From: Saccopteryx bilineata
Lineage: Eukaryota > Chordata > Mammalia > Chiroptera > Emballonuridae
Length of the DNA stretch: 64,000 bases
Assembly: GCF_036850765.1 (NCBI RefSeq)
Contig: NC_089491.1
Coordinates: forward strand, 126,184,766 to 126,248,765
Direction: 5' to 3'
Shown: positions 38,501 to 49,000 of the stretch, piece after piece
How positions within the stretch are numbered: the first letter of the stretch is position 1
Layout of the letters: each line of letters begins with the position of its first letter
Notes under the pieces: generated by a model
What the model saw: the letters and a program-made list of their open reading frames with translations, nothing else
Database searches by the model: none
Told to the model about the DNA's origin: nothing
Program-made: the position numbers and the translations under genes

Positions 38501-41500
38501 GCATTAGTGTCCAGGTCAGTCCAGGTGAATGCAAACAGAAAGTAAGAGTCAGGGTGTAGAGGGCTGGTAAAGAAGGCATTCTTGAAGTCTAGGACCATGA
38601 AGTGAGTGGTGTTTGAGGGAATGTGTGACAGTAACCTGTAGAGATTAGGGACTACTGGATGGAAGGGAATTACCGCCTCATTGATTAGGTGTAAGTCTTG
38701 TACGAGGCAGTAAGCCCCTGAAAGTTTTCAAACTGGAAGGGTGGGGATATTGCAGGGAGTGTCCATGGGGATGAGTAAGCCTTGATTTAAGAGGCGGGTA
38801 ATTATTGGTTTAAGGCCTTAGAAACAGACACAGTTATACATTAAATAAAGACTTCACATACAAATTATGAATTGAGGAATTTAAATGAGCATGCTTGTTT
38901 CAATTAAAATTATACTAGAGATATTTTCTGACAAAGAGACAAAACAGATTACTCACACAGTTTAATAGACAATTCTGCTTTTTTAAGTTTTTTGAGATAG
39001 CAGGGAGTTGTTAGCATAGAGGAGAGGAAGAGAGAAAGCAGACAGATGGACAGTGTGAACAGCTGGATGGAAAGAAGGAGGGTCAGAATCTGCAGGAGGA
39101 GGAGGAGAAGGAGGAGGAGGTTAAAATGCTGGTGGTGGCGCCATGTGGTCAGAGGAGTCAAAAAGATTTAGAGCTCTGAGGAGAGGGGAGGGGGCTTTCT
39201 GGAGGGAAGACACTCAAGTGGAAGAGATCTGCAGAGGGACCAGAGAGGGGTCCCAAGAGAGGGGTGCCCCTGGGGGTCAGGCAGGAAGGGGAGAGAGTTG
39301 GGAGTCCACTGAGAAGGAAAGATTAGGAGCGGAGGTTTTAGGTGAGATTTCTTTGGCCAAAAATGGCCTGCATGTAGAACAGGTGGCACAGAAATTAAGG
39401 AAAGGAACGGAGGGAGAAGAAAGCCTGCATGTAAGGAATTTCTGAGATCTTCCCAGTCCAGTGGCAAGAATTATCTAGGTCCCTCAGAATACTGTAATCA
39501 AATGTCCCGTTTTCAGGCCAATGGGAGTCATTGTCTAAAATGTATTGGGGCCATGCCGTGTTACAGAAGAAAGTGAGTTTTTTTCGCTTAAGGGTCAGAG
39601 AGGCCCAACTTAGTGAGATTTTTTATGAGATATCCTAGAGGGGTCTAGTTGGAAGGCTTAGACTCTAAAGAGCACATAGTGGAGACAGGTGAGCAAGAGG
39701 CGTGTCCCCACCTTTTGTCACTGTCCCAAGAGGAGAGAATCTCCATGTGGGGGAGTTGTCCCTGATAGAGGTTGTCGCCACCTGTCAGGGAGCTCCGAGG
39801 ACAAGGAGGCCGAGAGAGTGGAGAGGTTTGGCTAGGCACCTAGTCTTCCATGCAGTCTGCTGAGACTGAAAGTCAAACCCTTCAAAATGTGAGGCATGTC
39901 AGAGAAAACCGTCCGACCAGAGAAAATTTTGTGGAAAAGAGAAGCCGACCAGGGAAGAGGAAGGGAGAAAACTCCTTACCTTTCTGGTCTGGGGGGTTCA
40001 GGACAGGGACAGATCACCGGCCAATCGACCTACAATTGCTTGGCCAGGCTTCATTTGGACAGCAAAGAGGGATCGTCCAGGCAACTGGTACCCTGTCCCA
40101 GGTTTCGGCACCAAATGTTGGAATCCATGGGAGTCCGAAAAGACCAGAGTAACAGGCTTTATTGAAAGGAAGAAAGGAACCCTGCCGGGCACTTCTCCGG
40201 GGAGAAGGGCACCAGTTACAGACTAGAGGTGAATTTTATAGTGTTTCGGAGAGCCTGAGGGGGTATTGAGTCAAAAGTTTTGGTATGTTCCCTTTTACGG
40301 TTTTACAGTTTCAGCTTCCTGGAACTCTTCTAGGGGCGGTTGATCAGCTTTCTGGAACTCTTCGGCCTCAGGGTGATTATCCAGGAAGAAAGGGTGAGGT
40401 CAGGCAGCCAGATGGGACAACAAAGGGCAGTTGGAGTTCTGGTAAATTCATATATCTATCAATTTGGACATATAATAAGGAAATTTTGATATTTAAGAAA
40501 TGTTCTTTTTATTTTTTTGTAAGGTTTTATAGGATATACTTTTCTTGGGGTATTACAAATACAGTAGTGTTTCAGATAGAAGGGAAAAAAGAACTAGAAT
40601 TTTCTTCATCCTGATTATTCAACCTGGATTGTTTTTTGGCAACAATTGGAACCCCCAAGGCATTTTTAAAAATGGATTGGAAACATAATATCTCTCACCC
40701 TCCTCAAAGAAAAAGTGAAACTGAATCTTGCGGGTATTGTAGAATAATGTGCATTTACTGTATTTTCGCTCTGTAAGGCGCACTTTTCCCCCAAAAAAAG
40801 TGGAGGGAAAAATGCCGGTGCATCCTATGGAGCGAAAAATACATTATTTTATTAAATATTTTAACACACCATTTGGTTCAGATTTTTTTTTTAATTTTCT
40901 TTCTTAAAACCCTAGGTGTGTCTTATAGTCAGATGCATCTTATAGAGAGGAAAAATACAGTATTTACATGGAGAAGAGAAATTGTCAAAATGAGATCAGA
41001 AACATCATTACATATATTTTTTCCTTATTTATTTCAGAATAAATTTTATTGTAAACTCTTTGTTTTCACATCATAAAATTGGTATTCCTTGCCTTACTTC
41101 TTAATCAGCTGACTTTGAAGAGAGTTGAAAGTTCAGAATTTTTTTTTAGTACTATGTCTTTGAATTGTGACTTTTTATAGCTATGTAGTTAATGAGTAGA
41201 ACATAAGTCAAGTAACTTCAAGGTTTTGATATTATTTATTACAGATAGCTATGAAGAAGGGAGTGTTTTTCTCCCTAAATAATGTTTCCTCTCTGTGAAC
41301 AAAAAAAATTATTTTGTTACATAGTCTTTGTACTCATAATAAGCAGAAATAGCTAAGCTGTAAAGCTAATTTTGCCGTTCAGGTGTCAAAAGGGAAGTTA
41401 TTTTTTTAATCTTATGAAATTTAGAATAACCAGGCAAAGATATATTTTAATGATGTATTTCACTGCTGCTTTTTAATTTTGCTCAATTAACTGAATTTTA

Positions 41501-43028
41501 TTTTACTGTGACAGTTGTAGAAGGACTCACTTTATTTTTATTATGATTAAAATTTTCCAAATAACTATTTCTTAATATGAAAGAAATTAGTATTGCAATA
41601 ATTTTTCTTGCATAAGAAATATTATTTTTTAAATGATTCTAAAATTTTTGCATTTTGGTTGTATTATCTTTCTCAAAAGTGGCTAGTGCTTTACGAGATA
41701 AAAATTACGCTAATTTAACTTATTGTATCCTTATTTACATAGGAGATGGCCATTTTCAAGATTGCAGCTCTCCAAAAAGTTATGGATAATAGCGTTTCTC
41801 TGTCTGAACTAGAATTGGCCAATAAACAATACAATGAACTCACTGCTAAGTACAGGGACATCTTGCAAAAAGATAATATGCTTGTTCAAAGAACAACTAA
41901 CTTGGAACACCTAGAAGTAAGTTTGTGTAATCCTTGAGCCCTGTTATATCAGCCATCTTTCACTGGTGATATCTATAAATGCAGAATGACTTCTAGACAA
42001 CTTCATCCAAGTCCTCCATAGCCAACCTGCATGATTTAACTGAATCAAACCTCTTTCCACCAGGAAACAAAAAAAGAAAAAAGAATAAGGAAAAGATAGA
42101 ATATTATAATCAGGAGAAGAAGCATCATTAAGTACCATATCTTTCCTTTACCTTTGTTTCCAAAACAAATTATTCTTTCATAGTCCCTGGCTTTTCTGTT
42201 CCTTGTGGTGATTGTAGCCAAGAGTGGTTGAGATACTTACTAATGGCTCTCCTGGACCAGGGATAAGTTTGGCAAATTCCAATTCTCTCTTATAGTGGAG
42301 ATACAGAAGAGTAGGATAAAGAAGCATAAGTTTAATTCAAACCATAAATACAGTCCAGACCCTTTGTCTAGCCACATAACTCTTCTAGTCACTTAACCTC
42401 CATACCTTTTAAAGTAGGCAAAACGAGCTCCTGATCTGTTCATCTCTTCCTCATCAGAAATAGGGGTTTATGTCTTTTGGCTTATTTTTCTCTTTTAAGA
42501 TCCTCTAATGGAGTGGAATGAGATAGAAACCTGTTGCCTCAAAAGCATTTACTTGTTAGGGGGACATACTCAATAAAACAAAATATTATTTTCAGTAGCT
42601 TTCAATGTCTCACACAGAATTATCTGCGTCATTATTTATTAATACTAACTAGAAGTAATTGTGATGAGATTACTTTTAACTTTTTTGCCAAAGAAAGATG
42701 AGTATGTTAATTTTTGTAGAAAATTCTAAATATTTAAGGTGGTAATAATTCATTTTTCCCCCATTTTTAATGTCCTTTTTCCTCTTCTCTTTATCATTAG
42801 AAAATTAGGTAGGAAATCACCTATAGATAACATTCAGTGAGAAATTTTAACTTAGTACCTATTTTCCCAAAGAGTATTTTTTATATTTTTTCAAAATTTA
42901 AAAAATAATTGTATTTGGACTTGGCTGGATAGCTCAGTTGGTTAAAGCATCGTCCTGAACACAGAGGTTGTCAGTTTGATCCCCAGTCAGGCCACACACA
43001 AGAATAGCTCGAAGTTCTTGTCTCTGTC

Positions 43029-43064
<36 letters not shown>

Positions 43065-46000
43065 TTCCTCTCTCGCTGAAATCAATAAAAAGAAAAACGA
43101 TTTTTACTTGTACTATATCCCTTTCTCTCCTTTACTTCCTGTGTCTTAGTTATAGTTCTGAACCATGTATCTACCCCTATTGGCAATGTCTTTTTTCTTT
43201 ACTATCTTTATTGTGGTAGCTTTTACTCATATCTCTATCTCCAGTGTTACATATTCCGTACTGCCACTAGAATTCTAAACGTGAATCTGACCATGTCACT
43301 CTCCTGCTTAAAACCTGTCAAGAGCTGCCAGTCGCTTATAAAATAAAAGCGAAGCTCCTTTTGTGGTTAGCCTTCACTTACCTCACTTTATCTCCTATAA
43401 TGTTCTAAGTAGTTTCTCAGTGTATGTTTTAGAAACTGAACTACCAGTGTTTTTCAATAAAGTGTCTTTTCTTACATATATTCTTTTGTACATGCTCTTT
43501 CTTTTATCTAGAAAGCTCTTCCCCTCTCCCACTTCATCTGTTCAGTGAATTTCTGTTCACGTTTCAAAACTTTGTTTAGACAGTTTCCTTTTTTCTGAAG
43601 CATCCTTCTTCAAAGAACAAACTCCCTCCCTCCGTCTTTAATAGTTCTATGTCTCATACTTAGTTCTGCTCTTTCTATACCATCATGTTGTATGTGTTTC
43701 TGTGTCTGCCTTCCCTGCTGAAATTTAACCTTTCATGACATCAGGAACTCTGCCTAATTCATGTGTGTGTTTAGTACCTCTGTTTGGCACCAAAATAGTT
43801 GCCCCTGGAACAAGCACCCACCTGTGGAGCCTCACAGGTGAGCACACCTGTGAGAGATGTGCACCTGCAGATAGGACCTCCTTATCCAGGAATCTACCTC
43901 AGCTTCCTGCAGCCCATGAGACAAGGCCTTGGTATATGTAAAGCTGGGGCTGGCTGGCTGGCCAGACTTGCTGAAAAGACCTAAAAACCTCTAAGAGACA
44001 GCTGTCTGGGTCCAGGGAGGCCCATATTGGGTGGGGAAAAAACCCAGCTAGCCCCAAAAACCTTTCTTCAAGAAAACCCAAGCTCACACTTACATATTTT
44101 GAATAAATTTACATGTAGATTGCAAAAAAAAAAAAGAGTAAGTTTCATGAGAATAAAATAATTAAAATTGAATTTCCAAATTTTAAAGATGTACAAGGTA
44201 GGTGATTAGAAAATACAAAAATGGAATGGGTGATAAGGCAATAGAAAAACTGGAAATTTGATAATAGAAGAATGAGAAATATGTATTGAATTAGAATCAA
44301 GAGAAGGATTTGTTTTCTTTTATCACTTTTTGTGTGTGTGTGTGGCAGAGACAGGAAGAGTCAGAGGGAGGGACAGATAGGGACGACAGACAGACAGGAA
44401 GGGAGAGAGATGAGAAACATCAATTCTTTCTTGCGGTTCCTTAGTTGTTCATTGATTGATTTCTCATATGTGCCTGACCGTGGGGCTACAACAGACTGAG
44501 TGACCCCTTGCTCGAGCCAGCGACCTTGGCTCGAGCCTTACTCCAACCAGATGAGCCTGCACTCAAGCTGGTGACCTCGGGGTCTTGAACCTGGGTCCTC
44601 CACATCCCAGTCCAATGCTCTATCCACGGGGCCACCACCTTGTCAGGCCCTTTTATCACTTTTTAAAAAGAAATGAGACCAATGAAGTTTGAAGGGAGAG
44701 GGAGAGAAAATGGAGAGCCAATAGGGAGAAATGAGTAAAGATTAGAGATGAAAATGGCAGTGTGAGGGTGTGATGCCAGGGCAGGGGGATGGAAATAGGA
44801 TCTGGAATAAGACCAGAGTTTTACTTTCAAAGAGTCTGGAAGTAAAAGGGAAAAAAGAAAGGTTAGAAAGATATGTGGCATACCCCAAGCCCTTGTGTGT
44901 TTCTCTCCTATGTATTTGCAGTATCTAGAACTGGGTTGTATGTGCATGTCACCAAAAGGCAAGTTTATTCTCTTATCTTGCTTTTCTTTTCACCATGACA
45001 TCCCCTTTAATAATTTTTTTATTCTGTTTTATTATTTTTTCGTAACTCTTTTCACCTGACATTGTGTTATATATTGGCTTATTTTCCAACTGCCCCACTA
45101 AAACACAAGTTCTAGAATAGAATTGTTTTACCATTAAAGTCTAGTGCATAGAATACCTGGCATGCCATAGGTGTTTAATAAAAGAAAGAATAAATGAGCT
45201 TAAAATATAGCTATATATTACCCACAAAAAGAGAAAATAAATACATTACCTACATTATGTGTCCAGCCTGACTTCTCAGAGCTAACTTCTGTATGGAATT
45301 ACCTACTTTACAACTCATGTTTCAAGAGGATCTCCAATTTTATGTATCCAAAATGAACTCCTGATGTCTATCTATTCCCCTCATAGTCATTCCTATTTCA
45401 ATATATGCATATTATCTGCTTAGTTAAGGCAGATACCTTGGAGTTACTCTCTAGTCACTTCTTTGGGCCATCGTTTTTATTTCCCAAATGTACTTAATTC
45501 ATATGTGTCCTCTTTTCTCCATGTTCACTGCTATTATCATAGTCTAAACCAGCATCGTCACTCATCTGGACTTTACAATATCTTCCTAATTTCTGATTTT
45601 TATGTTTACCCCTTTATTTTCCACATTGCATCCCATAATTGTTTAAAACTTCCTCCTTAACTTTTTATTTCTTTTTTTTTGTATTTTTCCAAAGTTGTAA
45701 ACGGGGAGAGACAGTCAGACAGACTCCCGCATGCGCCCGACCGGGATCCACCCGGCCTGCCCACCAGGGGACTATGCTCCGCCCACCAGGGGGCGATGCT
45801 CTGCCCCTTCGGGGGGGGGGGGGGGTCGCTCTGTTGCGACCAGAGCCACTCCAGCGCCTGGGGCAGAGGCCGAGAAGCCATCCCCAGCGCCAGGGCCATC
45901 TTTGCTCCAATGGAGCCTTGGCTGCGAGAGGGGAAGAGAGAGACAGAGAGGAAGGAGAGGGGGAGGGGTGGAGAAGCAGATGGGCGCTTCTCCTGTGTGC

Positions 46001-49000
46001 CCTGGCCGGGAATCGAACCCGGGACCCCTTGCACGCCAGGCCGACGCTCTACCACTGAGCCAACCGGCCAGGGCCTCCTCCTTAACTTTTTAAAATTATT
46101 TCCAGTTAAGTTAAATCCAGTTCCTCATATTGATATACCATGCCTTTCCTAGTATAGCCCACTGTTATCTTTTTTTCTTTTTGTTTTTCTTATTTTGTTG
46201 TTTGTTTTTATTTTCTCTTTTTGTGGGTATCTCCCCCTGTTATTTTTCAACTTTAACTTAACCCACTCTTTACTTTTTAAATTTTTTTTCTTCTTCTTCA
46301 CTCTTATTTTTGTTCACTATCCTGAAGTCCTCTAGGACTTCAAACTCTTTGCTGTTTTAGGGCATCTGGGTTTACCAGTTTATCACTTCTTTTCATGGCT
46401 GGTTTCTTGTCAAGACTGGCTCTTATTCTGTGGTTAATACCTCATTTAACCACTCTATCTACACATGCCTCCTTTTATTATTCCCTGGGTATGTATGTGC
46501 TCTGTTTCCTTCTAGATATTGACATTTTTGATGGGTTTTTTTTTATGTTCGTTTCCCTGTTTACTGTATGCTGCCTTACATACCCTCCCTAACTCCTACC
46601 GCACATTCATGCCCAGAGGCTGGTACCAAATCGTTAGGCCTTTGAAAGCCAGAATTTTTTGTTTCTTTTCACTACTGACATGTATCCTCTGTTGTTGATA
46701 TACCATGCTGGCGATGCTCAGTAACTATTTGTGTGAATTAGGGAAGTGAGCCCTAGTGGTGAAGGTCATGAAGCTGTGAGTAGTTTGACCAAGAAGAGCA
46801 TGGCAACAGCTAGGACCACATATTCGATATGCAAGATTGGTTATTTTTAAATAGTGTTTTGTATTATATGTGCATATAGCTACATATCTCAGAACTTCTC
46901 ATTTTGAAAATAAAACCCTGGATTGTGAGTTTTAGAAGATATTATATAAAGTTAAGACAGTGCCATTTTTGTGATATTACTCTGAATTATAATATAATTT
47001 CTCAGTGATGTTTCTGTTTATTCAGTGTGAAAATGCATCTCTAAAACAACAAATAGAGTCTATAAATAAGGAACTGGAGATTACCAAGGAAAAACTTTAC
47101 ACTATTGAACAAGCATGGGAACAAGAAACTAAATTAGGTAAGTACTATGAGTCTGATAATACAAAATGATTAAGATCTAATAGAGACCTTTTTTTTAACT
47201 TAAAGGTCCTTTTCTATACCAAATGAAAAAGAAGTATTTTGATGAAAAGAAACTCTCTGCCTAATAGCTTAATTCACCAGACAGTTGAATAATACCTTGT
47301 ACTCATCTTTACCAAAATTTGGTTTCTAGTTATAAAATTAGATTTTTTTCCAAATAAAAATTATGTTAAAAATATATGACTAACCATTAACTGTTTTGAA
47401 CCATTTAACAGTCAAGATTGATGATAATTTTAAAATACTTGTATTTTAATGACAGTATTGTGAGTTCTTTCACTATGTATAAAGTAATATTAGGAATATA
47501 TCATTTGATATTTTTAAACTAAAAGATCACCATATAGCATCAAAAAATATAAATCTGTTTTACCCATAGCTACACTACTATATTATTTTGTTTTGTTTTG
47601 TTTTTAGACAGGGACAGACAGAAATGGAGAGAGATGAGAAGCATCAATCATCAGTTTTTCGTTGCGAGACCTTAGTTGTTCATTGATTGCTTTCTCGTAT
47701 GTGCCTTGACCACGGGCCTTCAGCAGACTGAGTAACCCCTTGCTTGAGCCAGCGACCTTGGGTCTAAGCTGGTAAGCTTTTGCTCAAACCAAATGAGCCC
47801 GCACTCAAGCTAGCAACCTCAGGGTCTCGAACCTGGGTCCTCTGCATCCCTGTCTGACGCTCTATCCACTGCTCTACCGCCTAGTCAGGCTATATTATTT
47901 TTTTTATTACCTTGTACATGCTTAAATATTATGTATACTTTAAATGATAATAAGCAGCCTGACCAGGTAGTGGTGCAGTAGGTAGAGTGTCAAATTGTGA
48001 AACAGAGGACCCAGGTTCGAAACCCCAAAGTTGCTGGCTTGAGTGCGGGCTCACCAGCTTGAGCATAGGGTCTCTGGCCTGAGTGTGGGATTATAGATAT
48101 GACCCCATGGTCTCTGTCTTGAGCCCAAAGGTTGCTGGCTTGAAGCCCAAGGTCTCTGACTTGAGCCCAAGGTCACTGGCTTGAGCAAGGGATCACTCAC
48201 TCTGCTATAATCTCCCTACCCCCATCAAGGCATATAAGAGAAAGCGATCAATGAACAACTAAGGAGCTGCAATGAAGAGTTGATGCTTCTCATCTCTCTC
48301 CCTTCCTGTCTATCTGTCTCTATTTTTGTCCCTCTCTCTTTCTCTCTCTGTCTCTGTCACAAAAAAATTATAATAAACATATGCTGTATTTATTTAGTAG
48401 GTATCAAAATATTTACATGTTTTATTCATTATAGTTATAAACATTTGTACAGTGTCTTTCTGTGTTCAGGTGATTAAATCACTAGCTTTACTTATTTATT
48501 GTATTACTGCTTATAGTGCTGTGATGAATATCTTCATGTATATCTAACATTATTATCTCAGTGGGTATTAAATCTCTGTTACTCCTGCTAGGATTTTCCA
48601 TGTTAGTTTTTCAAATGATTATCTCTGTTTATAGCATTTAAATAATTTTATCTCACTGGCATTATGCTTTATAATTTTCAAATAAATTTGCTGCTTTGGT
48701 TAAGATGTTCGTTTTCTAGACCTTAGATCTCTAATGCTGTTCAAGGTTAGTGTTACTAAACAGAGTCATGTTATTATATCAGTAACTGAGATACATGGTT
48801 TACAGAGGCCTTAACATTGGGAAGTCTATAATAAGCTATTATTTTTAAGAATGTAATATTTAATTCATTAAGAGATTTGAAGTGAATTAACTTCCATGTA
48901 GCTCCTATGTGAAAGAGGATACCATTTAAAATAACTAAAAAGCATTACATGAAATATTAGTAAGTTTTCTGTTTATTTTACCCTATTCTGTTTAATTTGG

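Larger units (their letters stand above)
36332..40461 (-). mobile_element. Endogenous gammaretrovirus-like provirus remnant (ERV-F-like primer site), antisense, heavily deleted
   Basis: Reading on the minus strand from right to left: a 5' LTR, a primer site, a leader, a gag matrix remnant, a reverse-transcriptase remnant, an integrase C-terminal remnant and envelope remnants. All frames are broken by stops and indels, and large parts (capsid, protease, RNase H, most of integrase and surface envelope) are missing. No 3' LTR is recognised at the left end. Instead, the first 30 bp there (36332-36361) are the exact inverted complement of the right junction (40432-40461). This is an old, non-functional copy, placed antisense to CEP290 as tolerated intronic proviruses usually are. 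Confidence 0.85.
32312..41742 (+). other. CEP290 intron 25 (9.4 kb), the repeat-rich intron
   Basis: The largest intron in the window. It holds six SINEs (32512-35503), an antisense provirus (36332-40461) and a small DNA element (40756-40962). 35504-36331 and 40963-41742 are unique AT-rich DNA. No host gene other than CEP290 is seen. Confidence 0.85.
41917..47025 (+). other. CEP290 intron 26 (5.1 kb)
   Basis: No gene. Unique DNA to about 42900, then SINEs, an L2 copy split by a polyadenylated insertion (43285-45195), and unique T-rich DNA (46080-47025). Confidence 0.8.

Noticed and set aside
39143..40192. Overlapping 89-109-codon open frames on both strands
   Set aside because: They fall in the proviral leader, gag remnant and LTR; composition bias (purine-rich) explains the open frames. 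Only the broken retroviral reading on the minus strand has family signatures.
41917..47025. Counterpart of the human intron-26 cryptic exon (c.2991+1655)
   Set aside because: No matching pseudo-exon could be identified at the corresponding distance, and the intron has different repeat content.
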